A DNA stretch of 64,000 bases from Betaproteobacteria bacterium Ga0077526 (GCA_001464765.1 LNDV01000034.1:124001-188000); one strand, 5' to 3'. Positions 15,959 to 24,946 are shown, counted from the first letter of the stretch. The notes: generated from the sequence alone by a model not told the origin. A program made the numbers and translations.

Positions 15959-16312
15959 GTGAACAAGCCTCCGCGACAACCCCTGAGGGAGCGCGCCGGT
16001 CTGCTCGGCGATATTCAGACGATCGTCGTAAACGGCGGTGTGGTGGTCCTGCTGATCATGGGGATTGCGGGCGTGCTCTACAGCGCCTTCAAGCCTGGCG
16101 GGTGGTTCGCGGTATACGCGGGCGGCGCGCTGGATGGCGGCGTGGCGTCGATCTTCTTCGGATTCATCGGCCTGATGGTGGCCGGTTACATGGTTCGCCG
16201 ATGGTTCGACAGCGTGGACGCCAAGAGCAACCGTGGCGATCTCATCCTCTACGCCGGGATGATCCTTGGCGCGTACTTCACCTACCAGCTCCTGGTAAAC
16301 GGCTCGTTCTGA
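15959..16312 (+). CDS. Small integral membrane protein
   Basis: 117 residues with three predicted membrane segments: VVVNGGVVVLLIMGIAGVLY-like, about residues 22-42; GGVASIFFGFIGLMVAGYMV, about 55-75; and ILYAGMILGAYFTYQLLV, about 95-113. The start is uncertain. GTG 15959 is preferred because the only earlier in-frame start, GTG 15878, would put a strong terminator inside the gene. No good ribosome binding site is seen. The family is unknown to me. It converges on the FAH-family gene at 16433. Confidence 0.6.
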   Translation: MNKPPRQPLRERAGLLGDIQTIVVNGGVVVLLIMGIAGVLYSAFKPGGWFAVYAGGALDGGVASIFFGFIGLMVAGYMVRRWFDSVDAKSNRGDLILYAGMILGAYFTYQLLVNGSF

Positions 16313-16432
16313 GCCCGCTCCGGCGAATTCGTCGGAGTTGAGCGACACCCCGATTCCCCGCAGGCACAAGGGCTTAACGTTCTCGGCTTCTCCGGTCGTT
16401 GCCGATCGGGGACAGTCAGTCCAACGACGGCA

Positions 16433-17272
16433 TCAGGCGCGGCGCACCGGATTGGCGAGGACGCCCAGGCCGCCGATCCGGCACTCCGCGACATCTCCGT
16501 TCTCGATCACCACGGCGCCGGGTGTGCCGGTGGAGATGATGTCGCCGGGGAATAGCGTCATCACGTGGGAGTGGAAAGAGATCAGCGTGGCCGGCGGAAA
16601 CTGCATGTTGCCCACCACATTCTTGCGATGCAGAGCCCCGTTGTTAATCGTCGAGACTTCGAGCGCGAGCACATCGGGCACTTCGTCTGGCGTGATGAGT
16701 TCGGGTCCGAACGAGAAGAAGGTATCGAAGTTCTTGGATCGCGTGAGGTAGCGCGGATTCTTCTGCAGGATGTCCTCGGCCGTCATGTCCAGGATCAGGC
16801 AGTACCCGGCCACGTACGACAGGGCATCGGCTTCCGACACCCGCCGGCAGGGACGCCCGATGATCACGCCGAGTTCCGCCTCGGCGGTGACACGCTGCGA
16901 TTCCGGCGGCAGTTCGATGATGTCACCGGGGCCGATGATCGTCTGATCGCCCTTGATGAACGACGCGGGCTCGTCCGGGTAGATGGCGTTCAGGTCCTGC
17001 GCGTGATCGCGGTAGTTGAGACCGATCCCCCAGATCTTGCGCGGGTGCCGATACAGCGGACCGTACGTCAGCGAATCCGTCGGGCGGAAGGCTTCGCTGG
17101 CCGCGGCATCCGCAGCGAGCGCGGCAGGCAATCCCTGCCCGATCAGCGTGAAGAGGTCGGTGGGCCACGCACGACCGAGACGCGCGTTGATGTCGCTCAC
17201 CAGCACGGCTCCCCGGGCCGTGATCACGGCCGCCTGTTCCCGACCCTCATGAACCACCGTCGCGTAACGCAT
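16433..17272 (-). CDS. Fumarylacetoacetate hydrolase (FAH) family protein
   Basis: 279-residue enzyme of the FAH superfamily, which includes C-C bond hydrolases, decarboxylases and hydratases of aromatic or dicarboxylic acid breakdown. Hallmarks are IWGIGLNYRDHAQ near residue 82, the metal-binding TAEAELGVIIG, ILDMTAEDIL, and the C-terminal DIISTGTPGAV. The substrate cannot be told from sequence; acylpyruvase-like or ureidoglycolate-lyase-like activities are plausible. It lies downstream of two tRNA genes on the same strand but is insulated from them by a terminator. Confidence 0.9.
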   Translation of the reverse strand: MRYATVVHEGREQAAVITARGAVLVSDINARLGRAWPTDLFTLIGQGLPAALAADAAASEAFRPTDSLTYGPLYRHPRKIWGIGLNYRDHAQDLNAIYPDEPASFIKGDQTIIGPGDIIELPPESQRVTAEAELGVIIGRPCRRVSEADALSYVAGYCLILDMTAEDILQKNPRYLTRSKNFDTFFSFGPELITPDEVPDVLALEVSTINNGALHRKNVVGNMQFPPATLISFHSHVMTLFPGDIISTGTPGAVVIENGDVAECRIGGLGVLANPVRRA

Positions 17273-17304
17273 GCCGTCTCCCCCACGCAGTCATCCGGAG
17301 CATC

Positions 17305-17338
17305 AAACAAAAATGCCCGGGGCAGTTGCCCCGGGCAT
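17305..17338 (-). terminator. Intrinsic terminator after the tRNA-Lys genes
   Basis: A perfect 12-bp stem (ATGCCCGGGGCA and its complement; arms 17313-17324 and 17327-17338) with a two-base spacer. On the minus strand it is followed by TTTTGTTTG, so it ends the minus-strand tRNA transcript, seven bases past the tRNA-Lys(CTT) 3' end. Confidence 0.85.
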
Positions 17339-17344
17339 CGCATT

Positions 17345-17420
17345 TGGTAGGCCGTGTAGGATTCGAACCTACGACCAATGGATTAAGAGTCCACTGCTCT
17401 ACCAGCTGAGCTAACGACCC
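17345..17420 (-). tRNA. tRNA-Lys (CTT anticodon)
   Basis: A full 76-base cloverleaf on the minus strand. The acceptor GGGTCGT pairs with ACGGCCT, the D-arm contains TAGCTCAGCTGGTAGAGC, the anticodon loop CTCTTAA gives anticodon CTT (lysine, AAG), and the T-arm is GTAGGTTCGAATCCTAC. The 3' CCA is encoded. It lies 75 bases downstream of the second lysine tRNA in the same direction, so both probably come from one transcript. Confidence 0.96.
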
Positions 17421-17495
17421 AAACTACTGCAAGAACTTCGACACGGGCTTTCGCCCCCGCCGGGCAGCGGCTTCTGGAACCGGCTGCGCACCTAC

Positions 17496-17571
17496 TGGTA
17501 GGTGGTGCGAGATTCGAACTCGCGACCAACGGATTAAAAGTCCGCTGCTCTACCGGCTGAGCTAACCACCC
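17496..17571 (-). tRNA. tRNA-Lys (TTT anticodon)
   Basis: A 76-base cloverleaf on the minus strand. The acceptor GGGTGGT pairs with ACCACCT, the D-arm contains TAGCTCAGCCGGTAGAGC, the anticodon loop CTTTTAA gives anticodon TTT (lysine, AAA/AAG), and the T-arm is GCGAGTTCGAATCTCGC. The 3' CCA is encoded. The body closely resembles tRNA-Lys(CTT) next door, consistent with tandem duplication and anticodon change. Confidence 0.96.
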
Positions 17572-17591
17572 GGAAAAAGAGAGGCCGAATT

Positions 17592-18707
17592 TTAGGGGCC
17601 GGCCCCAGGGGTGTCAACGATTGCCGGCGCATCGGCCCTTGCATACAAAGCGAAAACCGTCAGGGCACAACCCGCGACGATCGCGACGATCGTCAGAAAG
17701 GACCCCAGCGCCAGGGTGGACACACCCGAGATGCCCTGCCCGACCGTGCAGCCGATGGCGGTGACGCCGCCGAACCCCATCATCAGTCCGCCCACCACGT
17801 GATTGCGGAAGTCCGCTGCAGAGGCGAAGAACTCCCACCGGAATTCCCCCGCGAACCGGGCGTGAGCGAACGCGCCGGCGATCGTCCCGAACAGCAGCGC
17901 TACCGCAAAGGTGGGATGCAGCGAGGCATCGGTCCAGAGCATGAGCAGTTCCAGTGTGTAGGCAACGGGCGCGACGAAAGTGAACGATTCGGGCTTTGCC
18001 GAGTTGGTCCCGATCACGAGCGATTCGAGGGTGTCCGGATCTTCTTCGAGGAACCCGACATGCCCCGTCACATACCACCCCGCCACCACGAGGGCGCCGA
18101 TCACGACACCGCCCACCACGTACCCGCGCGTGGCACGGAAGTCCCGGTCGGAAAGACACCACAAGGCGAGCGCCGCCGACAGGGCCGCGGCGAACCATGA
18201 GCGCGACGATTCACCGAGGAATCCGGGGAGGTCCTGCCGATGCGCGAGCGTCACGCCCGCGGCATCCAGCCACTGGACCCGCGGCACCGCGAGAATTCCC
18301 TTCATCGTGGCGTAAGCGGAGAGTCCGAGCATGAGCAGCACGACAGCGGACTTGAGGTTCCCGCCGCCGAGCCGCACCAGATTGCGGTTGCCGCATCCGG
18401 AGGCGAGCGTCATGCCGACACCGAAGATCAGGCCACCGACTACATGGGACAGCCACAGAAGACGCGGCGCGGTATAGAAGGCAAGCCCGAGATCCACGAT
18501 GCCCAGCAGATGCAGCGCCTGCGTGCCGGCAAGCGCCGTCGCGATGGCCAGCACCCACATGCGCATGCGGCGCCAGTCCCCGAAGAGTGCAACATCGGTG
18601 ACCGCGCCCATGGTGCAGAAGCCGGTGCGATGGGCGAGCACGCCGAAGGCAAGCGCGAGCGCAAAGCCGGAGAGGGGCACAACCACCCAGAGCGTAGCAG
18701 GGGACAT
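17592..18707 (-). CDS. YeeE/YedE-type sulfur (thiosulfate) transporter
   Basis: 371-residue inner-membrane protein of the YeeE/YedE (DUF395, TsuA-like) family, whose characterised members take up thiosulfate. Two related halves each carry a conserved Cys motif: GVGMTLASGCGNRNLVRLG in the first half and GFGGVTAIGCTVGQGISG near the C-terminus, plus the N-terminal RTGFCTMGAVTD. Start ATG 18707 (MSPATLWVVVPLSG) is chosen; the frame stays open upstream only over queC. It is 20 bases from tRNA-Lys(TTT) at its 3' end. Substrate is inferred from family. Confidence 0.88.
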   Translation of the reverse strand: MSPATLWVVVPLSGFALALAFGVLAHRTGFCTMGAVTDVALFGDWRRMRMWVLAIATALAGTQALHLLGIVDLGLAFYTAPRLLWLSHVVGGLIFGVGMTLASGCGNRNLVRLGGGNLKSAVVLLMLGLSAYATMKGILAVPRVQWLDAAGVTLAHRQDLPGFLGESSRSWFAAALSAALALWCLSDRDFRATRGYVVGGVVIGALVVAGWYVTGHVGFLEEDPDTLESLVIGTNSAKPESFTFVAPVAYTLELLMLWTDASLHPTFAVALLFGTIAGAFAHARFAGEFRWEFFASAADFRNHVVGGLMMGFGGVTAIGCTVGQGISGVSTLALGSFLTIVAIVAGCALTVFALYARADAPAIVDTPGAGP

Positions 18708-18775
18708 CGTTTCGGCGCGGGACTCGGCAGATCGGGGCGCGATTGTAGCGCTGTGAACGCGTCCGTCAGCGGGGT

Positions 18776-19459
18776 TCAGCGATAGGGGGTGGGATCGGGC
18801 AGACCGGCCGCTTCGAAACCGTCTTTCCGCAGCCGGCAGGAGTCGCACACGCCGCAGGCGCGCCCGGCCTCGTCGGCCTGATAGCAGGAGACCGTCATCG
18901 AGAAGTCCACCCCGAGCGATGCGCCCGTCGCGATGATGCGGCCCTTGGTCCAGTCGATGATGGGCGCCATGATCCGCATGCGTTCCCCTTCCACCGCGCG
19001 CCGGGTCGCGACATTCGCGAGCGCCTCGAAGGCCTCGACGAAGGCCGGCCGGCAATCCGGATAGCCCGAGTAGTCGACGGCGTTGGCGCCGAGAAATATC
19101 TGCGAGGCCCCGAGCACCTCGGCGTGACCGAGAGCGATGGCAAGAAAGACGGTGTTTCGGGCCGGGACGTAGGTGCTCGGAATGACACCGGCCGTGACAC
19201 CGCCGGTCGGAACCGCGATGGCATCGTCCGTGAGCGAGGAACCGCCGATGGCCCGGAGATCGACGTCGACGATGCGATGGGAAGCAGCACCGAGATGAGC
19301 CGCGACGCGCTCGGCTGCGACCAGTTCGGCACTGTGCCGCTGGCCGTAGCGCACAGACAGCGCATGGCAGCGCAGCCCCTGCGCGCGCGCAATCGCGAGG
19401 ACGGTCGCAGAGTCGAGACCGCCGGACAGCAGGACGACGGCGTCAGTGTCCGCGCTCAC
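18776..19459 (-). CDS. queC: 7-cyano-7-deazaguanine synthase
   Basis: 227-residue ATP-dependent enzyme making preQ0 in queuosine biosynthesis. The PP-loop SGGLDSATVLAIA is near residues 12-24, ALSVRYGQRHSAEL follows, and the C-terminal zinc-binding cysteines are in CYQADEAGRACGVCDSCRLR. I chose GTG 19459 (VSADTDAVVLLSGG), giving the family length; other upstream starts add unrelated sequence. It lies 31 bases downstream of cpoB, the usual place at the end of the Tol-Pal cluster. Confidence 0.94.
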   Translation of the reverse strand: MSADTDAVVLLSGGLDSATVLAIARAQGLRCHALSVRYGQRHSAELVAAERVAAHLGAASHRIVDVDLRAIGGSSLTDDAIAVPTGGVTAGVIPSTYVPARNTVFLAIALGHAEVLGASQIFLGANAVDYSGYPDCRPAFVEAFEALANVATRRAVEGERMRIMAPIIDWTKGRIIATGASLGVDFSMTVSCYQADEAGRACGVCDSCRLRKDGFEAAGLPDPTPYR

Positions 19460-19490
19460 GCAGTGCAGTCCCGATACGGACGCGGAATCG

Positions 19491-20633
19491 CTACTTGATC
19501 TTCGCCAGGCGCTGCTTGGCCTTCTCCGCAGCCTCCGACACCGGATGCTTGGAGATGATGTCCTCCAGCGTCTTGCGGGCCGAGGCCGCCTCGCCTGCCG
19601 CGTACTGCGAATTCGCGAGGATGAGCATGGCATCCGGCACCTTCAGGTGATCCGGATACGTCACCAGCAGCTTCTGCTGCGCAGCGATGGCACTCGGATA
19701 GTCACCCAGCCGGAAGTATGCTTCCCCAAGCCAGTACTGCGCGTTGGGCGCGAGCTCGTGACGCGGATACTGTTTCAGGAAAGCCTGGAAACCCTGCACG
19801 GCCCCGGCGGAATCTCCCGAGCGCTGCTTGCCAAGTGCCTGTTCGTAGGCGCGGCTCACAACCTGCGGATCGGGCGGGCTGTTGAGACTGGCCGGCGGGA
19901 GCTGCGAGCCGGCGGCAGGTTCCGTCCTGGCGGTGGTCGTCGGGGCAGCGGGTGTCGTGGGTGCAGGGGCCGGACGCGAAGTCGACGTTCCCCCAACAGG
20001 CGCCACGGGTGCGGACGGAGCGCCTGGCAGAGCGTCCGCGGACGTCGCAGGAGCACCGGCCGTCGCGAGCTGTTCGAGCTTGCGGATCCGGGCCTCGAGA
20101 TCGGCAGACGATGCGCCGGAACTCCCCGCATGTTCGAGTTTCTTCAGACGGGCATCGAGTTCCGAGACCTGCTGGGCGCCAGCCGCTCCTGCGACGGCGC
20201 CATCCGCCTTGCGCAGGCGCGCCTCGACGTCGGCCTCGAGCTTCTTGATCTGCACGTCGAGGTCAGCCTCGAACTTCTTCAGGCGAAGCTCGAGTTCGGC
20301 CACCTGGGACGCAAGCTTCTTGCGCTCGGCAGCGTCGTCCTTGAGCAGTTGCTCCGTGCGCCGGAGCCGCCCGTCGGTGTCGTTGTAGAGATCGCTCTGG
20401 CGCTTTTCGGACTTCTGCGCGCGATCGTTGGCCTGCTCGATCCGGTTCGACGCGTCTTCCACCTGGCCGCGCAGTTCGCGGACCTGGCGGCCGAGGGCAT
20501 CCACCTGATTGAGCGTATCGAGCAGAACGCGATTCTGATCCGCGCCGGCAGGGCGTGGCGTGTTCTGCGCCTGCGCCGGGCAGAAAACAACAAGGCCCGC
20601 CGCCACGGCGAGCCCTGCTGCGATTGCCTTCAT
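19491..20633 (-). CDS. cpoB: Cell division coordinator CpoB (YbgF)
   Basis: 380-residue periplasmic Tol-associated protein that links peptidoglycan synthesis to outer-membrane constriction. Signal peptide MKAIAAGLAVAAGLVVFCPAQA (start ATG 20633) is followed by a long coiled coil (about residues 30-175), a Pro/Ala/Thr-rich linker, and C-terminal TPR repeats (AYEQALGKQRSGD; YWLGEAYFRLGDYPSAI; AMLILANSQYAAGEA). It is longer than E. coli YbgF (about 260 residues) because of the extended coiled coil and linker. It follows pal by 22 bases. Confidence 0.93.
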   Translation of the reverse strand: MKAIAAGLAVAAGLVVFCPAQAQNTPRPAGADQNRVLLDTLNQVDALGRQVRELRGQVEDASNRIEQANDRAQKSEKRQSDLYNDTDGRLRRTEQLLKDDAAERKKLASQVAELELRLKKFEADLDVQIKKLEADVEARLRKADGAVAGAAGAQQVSELDARLKKLEHAGSSGASSADLEARIRKLEQLATAGAPATSADALPGAPSAPVAPVGGTSTSRPAPAPTTPAAPTTTARTEPAAGSQLPPASLNSPPDPQVVSRAYEQALGKQRSGDSAGAVQGFQAFLKQYPRHELAPNAQYWLGEAYFRLGDYPSAIAAQQKLLVTYPDHLKVPDAMLILANSQYAAGEAASARKTLEDIISKHPVSEAAEKAKQRLAKIK

Positions 20634-20655
20634 CGGGCCGAAACCCGTCGGGCGA

Positions 20656-21321
20656 TCACTCGTTGCCCGGATACATGATGTCGCTGCGGCGGTTCTCTGC
20701 ATAGGAATCCTCGTCCTGCCCGGTAGCCTTGGGCTTCTCCTCGCCATAGCTTACCGCCTCGATGCGGCTAGCGGGTACCCCAAGAACCATCAGTGCGCGC
20801 TTCACGCTGTCGGCGCGGCGCTGGCCGAGGGCCAGGTTGTACTCCGTGGAGCCGCGCTCGTCGCAGTTGCCCTCGATGCGGGTCTTCAGATCGCGGTTCT
20901 GGAGCAGCAGGTTGGCGTGGGCTTCCACCAGCGGGGCGAAGTCCTCGCGGATGTCATAGCGGTCGAAGTCGTAGTAGACGCTGCGCTTGAAGACGGCGCT
21001 GCTCGGGTCCTTCAGCTGGCTGCGCGGATCGAGCGACGAGGAATTGACCGACGGGCTCGCGAGCGCCTTGATTTCGGCATCCGACTTGGCCTTGGCGGCC
21101 TCCTCGGCGGCGCGACGACGCTCCTCGTCGAGACGGCGGTTGACCTCCTCCTGCTCGCGGGAGAGCTGGGACTTGCGGCGGGCCTCTTCTTCCTCGGCCT
21201 TGCGTTGTGCTTCCAGCAGGTCACGCTGCTCCACCGCAGCCTTGTCCTGCTCCTTGACATCCTGAGTTGCGCAGCCGGTCACGAGCAGGCCAGCCAGCAT
21301 CAGAAGGATGAGCTTTTTCAT
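20656..21321 (-). CDS. pal: Peptidoglycan-associated lipoprotein
   Basis: 221-residue outer-membrane lipoprotein that binds peptidoglycan and TolB. Lipobox LLVTGC places the lipidated cysteine at residue 17 (start ATG 21321, MKKLILLMLAG). Residues about 22-75 form a highly charged Gln/Glu/Arg/Lys coiled-coil segment that typical Pal proteins lack. The OmpA-like domain follows: VYYDFDRYDIREDF, then GNCDERGSTEYNLALGQRRA and a C-terminal ENRRSDI. It sits between tolB and cpoB. Confidence 0.95.
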   Translation of the reverse strand: MKKLILLMLAGLLVTGCATQDVKEQDKAAVEQRDLLEAQRKAEEEEARRKSQLSREQEEVNRRLDEERRRAAEEAAKAKSDAEIKALASPSVNSSSLDPRSQLKDPSSAVFKRSVYYDFDRYDIREDFAPLVEAHANLLLQNRDLKTRIEGNCDERGSTEYNLALGQRRADSVKRALMVLGVPASRIEAVSYGEEKPKATGQDEDSYAENRRSDIMYPGNE

Positions 21322-21337
21322 GTTCGTTCGCTCCTTG

Positions 21338-22663
21338 TCAGCGAGACTTGAAAAGTGGGCCCCAGGCCGGCTCGCGAATATTGCCGCCGGTATCCGAGAA
21401 TCGTTGCTTGATCCTGCCGTCGCGCGAGACGGCGGCGAGGACACCGCGTTTGTTGTGTTCGGACGCATAGAGAATCATGCGGCCGTTCGGCGCAAACGTC
21501 GGGGACGAATCGTTCCTGCCGTCGGTCAGGAGCACGGCTTCCCGGCTGCCAAGTTCCTGGATCGCGACGTTATATCGGCCGGAATTCCGCTGAATGAAGC
21601 AGAAACTGCGGCCGTCCGGGCTCCAGCGGGGCGTGACGTTGTAATTTCCCTCGAACGTCACGCGGTCTGCCGGACCGCCGGAACTGGGCATCCGGTAGAC
21701 CTGGGGGCTGCCCCCCCGGTCCGACGTGAAGAGCAGAGTCCGGCCGTCCGGGGACCAGGATGCCTCGGTGTCGATCGACTGACTGTTCGTCAGCCGGTTG
21801 ACAGCCGAGCCGTCCGCAGCCACCGAGTAGATCTGAGCCACCCCGTCCCGCGTGAGGGTGATCGCCAGTTGCCGCCCGTCCGGCGACCATGACGGCGAAC
21901 TGTTCGCCCCTTCAAAGTTCGCCAGCACCTGGCGGGAGCCGTCGGCCAGGGAGTGCACGAACACGATGGGCTTGCGCCGCTCGAAGGACACGTAGGCGAT
22001 CTTCGACCCGTCCGGCGACCATGCCGGCGAAATGATGGGCTCGCGGTGGGCCAGGATGAAGTCCGAATTTGCGCCGTCGGCATCGGCCACCTGCAGCTCG
22101 AAGCGGTCGGTGCCCTTTACCACGTAACAGATCCGCGTGGAAAAGACCCCGGCCTCACCAGTGAGTTCCTCGTAAAGCACGTCTGCGATCTTGTGGGCGG
22201 TGGCCCGCAACTGCTCGACCCCCACGGTATAGCTGAAGCCGGTCCGCTGGCTCTGCTTGGCCACGTCCATGAGCCGGAAACGCACGGCCAGCTTGCCGTC
22301 CGAGCGCTCCACCACGTTGCCGATGACCAGGTTGCTGGCGCCCCGGGTCCCGAACTGGCGCCAGTCGACGTCAGACGGTTCCACGGGCGGCTTGCCGATG
22401 CTGCCGACATCCTGGAGGCGGAACCAGCCGCTGCGCAGCAGGTCGGCCAGAACGATCTGCCCGACCTGGTCCTTGTATCGCTCCTCGTTGCCGAACGGCA
22501 GGACCGTGATGGGGATCTGGTTGCTGTTGCCCCCGATGATCTCGATGGTCAGGGCGGCCCTGGCGAGACCGGGTAGGGCGAGCCCCAGGGCACCTGCGCC
22601 CAGACCCTGCAGGGCACGGCGACGCCCCGCGGCAGCGATGAATGCTTTCGGCATGTTCGGCAT
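21338..22663 (-). CDS. tolB: Tol-Pal system beta-propeller protein TolB
   Basis: 441-residue periplasmic protein that binds Pal and TolA. The signal region (residues 1-36) contains GRRRALQGLGAGALG before ALPGLARA, with consecutive arginines as in Tat signals. The N-terminal domain starts at LTIEIIGGNSNQIPI. The six-bladed propeller shows repeated WSPDG motifs (SPAWSPDGSKIAYVS, SPSWSPDGRQLAIT, EASWSPDGRTLLFTS, TPRWSPDGRSFCF). ATG 22663 or 22654 can serve as start. It lies 16 bases upstream of pal. Confidence 0.96.
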   Translation of the reverse strand: MPNMPKAFIAAAGRRRALQGLGAGALGLALPGLARAALTIEIIGGNSNQIPITVLPFGNEERYKDQVGQIVLADLLRSGWFRLQDVGSIGKPPVEPSDVDWRQFGTRGASNLVIGNVVERSDGKLAVRFRLMDVAKQSQRTGFSYTVGVEQLRATAHKIADVLYEELTGEAGVFSTRICYVVKGTDRFELQVADADGANSDFILAHREPIISPAWSPDGSKIAYVSFERRKPIVFVHSLADGSRQVLANFEGANSSPSWSPDGRQLAITLTRDGVAQIYSVAADGSAVNRLTNSQSIDTEASWSPDGRTLLFTSDRGGSPQVYRMPSSGGPADRVTFEGNYNVTPRWSPDGRSFCFIQRNSGRYNVAIQELGSREAVLLTDGRNDSSPTFAPNGRMILYASEHNKRGVLAAVSRDGRIKQRFSDTGGNIREPAWGPLFKSR

Positions 22664-22771
22664 GATCTGTGATTATACGGTGGCAGGGTTATTTGCGCGC
22701 CCCTGTTTGAGGCGCGGCAGCACCGCCATCGACTCCCCTCTCAATCGTGACCTGACGGTCACTCCAATCAC

Positions 22772-23740
22772 TCAGTCGTTCGGACGAAAAACCAACGTGA
22801 GATCCCGCAACTGCTGAAACAATTCCACGTCATCCGGCACCGGCAGGGGTTGCGCGGCATCGATTGCCCGTTCCACCGCCCGGTCGTAGGCGGGCATGCC
22901 GCTGGACTTGATGAGCTCGATGGAGGCCACCATCCCGCTCTTCAGCAGCTTCACCTCGAACACCGCCTGCGGATTGCCGGACATCCCCGGCGGCAGCGCG
23001 ATCTTTTCCCGGATCGCGAGCCGGATGCTCTGGGTATAGTCCTCGATCGCCTTCTGCGCTTTCGCTGCGGCCAGCACCGCCGCTTTACGCTCGACCTCGT
23101 TCTTCTCCCGCAGCGCCTTTTCGTCCTCTGCCAACTTCTTCTGCTTCTGCAGGGCTTCCTGCAGGGGTCGCAGTTCCTCCTCCTCCTGCTTGCGACGCGC
23201 CTCTTCCTCCTTCTGGCGCTCGGCATCCAGGCGACGCTGCTCGGCAAGGCGCTTCTGCTCATCCTCGCGCAGGGACTGCTCGAGACGCTTGCGTTCTTCC
23301 TTCCTCTGCCGGTCTTCGAGCGCCTTCTGCTCGCGAAGTTTCTTTTCCTCCTCGCGCTTTTCGAGCAGTTTGGCCTCCGCCTTCGCGGCTTCCGGTGACG
23401 GGGCCTCGGGCGGCTTGTCCTCCGCCTTGGTCAGGATCTCGGGCGGCTTGGATGGCTTCCCAGCCGGCTCGGGCACAGGCTTCGGTGCCGGAGGCGCGGC
23501 TGCTGGCTCGGGCGCCGGGGGGCGCGACGGGATCGACACGACCGGCGGCGGAGGCGGCGCCTCGGCCTTGCGCACCGGATTGACCGGCGGCATTTCCCGC
23601 CACAGCTCCACCACCACCTTGGGCGGAGGCTGCTTCTTCAGGGTGAATCCCACCACGAGCACGCCGAACATCGCGCCGTGCACCAGCAGGGCAAGCAGGC
23701 CGGCAACCGCGACTTCCGGCCGGCGCAGAGCCAGGGCCAT
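22772..23740 (-). CDS. tolA: TolA, inner-membrane-anchored linker of the Tol-Pal complex
   Basis: 322-residue protein with one N-terminal membrane helix (VAVAGLLALLVHGAMFGVLV, about 10-30). A Pro-rich stretch follows (about 45-100), then a long Lys/Glu/Arg/Gln/Ala helical domain (about 105-235) spanning the periplasm. The C-terminal TolA/TonB-like domain contains LPPGMSGNPQAVFEVKLLKSG-type sequence and ends with LRDLTLVFRPND. The ATG overlaps the tolR stop by one base. It transmits TolQR energy to TolB/Pal. Confidence 0.94.
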   Translation of the reverse strand: MALALRRPEVAVAGLLALLVHGAMFGVLVVGFTLKKQPPPKVVVELWREMPPVNPVRKAEAPPPPPVVSIPSRPPAPEPAAAPPAPKPVPEPAGKPSKPPEILTKAEDKPPEAPSPEAAKAEAKLLEKREEEKKLREQKALEDRQRKEERKRLEQSLREDEQKRLAEQRRLDAERQKEEEARRKQEEEELRPLQEALQKQKKLAEDEKALREKNEVERKAAVLAAAKAQKAIEDYTQSIRLAIREKIALPPGMSGNPQAVFEVKLLKSGMVASIELIKSSGMPAYDRAVERAIDAAQPLPVPDDVELFQQLRDLTLVFRPND

Positions 23741-24162
23741 CAGTTCGACCTCGGCCTCGTGAGCAGCCCGACCCTCGCAATCCCCTCGCCCTGGAGCGCG
23801 TCCATCACCCGCATGACCTGCCCATATTCGACCCGCCGGTCCGCGCCGATCACGACCGGGCGGTCGCCCTTCACGGACAGCGCCTGCTTGATGGCGCGGA
23901 CCAGTTCCGCCTCGGTCACCGAACGCGCCGAGCCGCCCTGGTCACGATCGATGAACACGATCTGGCCGCCGGCCTTGATGGAGACCTCCAGCGGCTGCGG
24001 CGGAGGCTCCGTCGACTTGCCGACCTGCGGCAGGTCGACCATGCCGGGGTTCATCATCGGCGCGGTGACCATGAAGATGACGAGCAGGACGAGCATGACG
24101 TCGATGTAGGGCACGACGTTGATCTGGCTCATCGTGCTGAATCGCTTGCGGCGGTAGTTCAT
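23740..24162 (-). CDS. tolR: TolR (ExbD family)
   Basis: 140-residue inner-membrane protein of the TolQRA motor. One membrane helix (YIDVMLVLLVIFMVTAPMM, about 19-37) carries the conserved proton-path Asp21, and the periplasmic ExbD domain includes VDLPQVG and a C-terminal VMDALQGEGIARVGLLT. It starts with MNYRRKRFSTMSQINVVPYID, typical of the family. It lies 86 bases after tolQ and abuts tolA. Confidence 0.95.
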   Translation of the reverse strand: MNYRRKRFSTMSQINVVPYIDVMLVLLVIFMVTAPMMNPGMVDLPQVGKSTEPPPQPLEVSIKAGGQIVFIDRDQGGSARSVTEAELVRAIKQALSVKGDRPVVIGADRRVEYGQVMRVMDALQGEGIARVGLLTRPRSN

Positions 24163-24248
24163 GGGCGGTCGACCTCGTCGTGGAACGGGCGGCAGACGGT
24201 TTCGGGGTCAGGGCGGCGGCGCGGCCGGGGCATGGGGTCGGCGCGACC

Positions 24249-24938
24249 TCAGGTCTGGGGAGCGCGCAGCAGCAGGTTCTGGAACTCCTCCATCTGGCTC
24301 TCGAACCGGTTGGCGAGGCGATCGACGTCGCGGGCGTAGTGGTTGTAGGCAATGACGGCGGGAATCGCGGCGAACAGGCCGATGGCCGTGGCGATCAGCG
24401 CCTCGGCGATGCCGGGGGCGACCGAAGCCAGGGTCGCCTGCCCCACGTTCGCGAGGCTGCGGAACGAATGCATGATCCCCCAGACGGTCCCGAACAGGCC
24501 GATGTAGGGGCTCACCGATCCGACCGTGGCGAGGAAGTTGAGGTACGCCTCGATGTGGTCCATCTCGCGCTGGTAGGTGGCGCGCATGGCACGGCGGACA
24601 CCGTCCATCACCGCCGCGGTACTCTGCCCGGGCTGGCGACGCAGCCTCGCGAACTCGCGGTAGCCCGCGAGGCAGATGCGCTCGATGCTGCCCGCCTTGC
24701 TGCCGTGGTTCGCGGCCTTCTGCAGCAGCGCGTTCATGTCGGCGGAGGTCTGCGCGTTGCGGAAGGCCTTCTCGAACTCCTCCGTCTGGATGCGCGCGGC
24801 GCGGATGCCGAACATCTTCTGGAAGATGAACACCCAGGAGAACAGCGACAGCACGAGCAGCAGCAGCATGACCAGCTGCACCGTCATGCTCGCGCTGGCG
24901 ATCAGGTGAATGATCGAGAGATCGGTGGTGAAGTTCAT
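24249..24938 (-). CDS. tolQ: TolQ (MotA/TolQ/ExbB proton channel)
   Basis: 229-residue membrane subunit of the proton-driven TolQR motor. It has an N-terminal helix (VQLVMLLLLVLSLFSWVFIFQ, about 21-41), a cytoplasmic domain, and two further helices containing VGSVSPYIGLFGTVWGIMHSF and IAEALIATAIGLFAAIPAVIAYN, the strongly conserved channel region. It starts eight bases after the ybgC stop in the same transcript. Confidence 0.96.
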   Translation of the reverse strand: MNFTTDLSIIHLIASASMTVQLVMLLLLVLSLFSWVFIFQKMFGIRAARIQTEEFEKAFRNAQTSADMNALLQKAANHGSKAGSIERICLAGYREFARLRRQPGQSTAAVMDGVRRAMRATYQREMDHIEAYLNFLATVGSVSPYIGLFGTVWGIMHSFRSLANVGQATLASVAPGIAEALIATAIGLFAAIPAVIAYNHYARDVDRLANRFESQMEEFQNLLLRAPQT

Positions 24939-24946
24939 GGAAAGGC

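Noticed and set aside
17345..17571. tRNA-Lys pair as an integration (att) site
   Set aside because: No integrase and no repeat of the tRNA 3' end is visible beside them; the neighbours are ordinary chromosomal genes.
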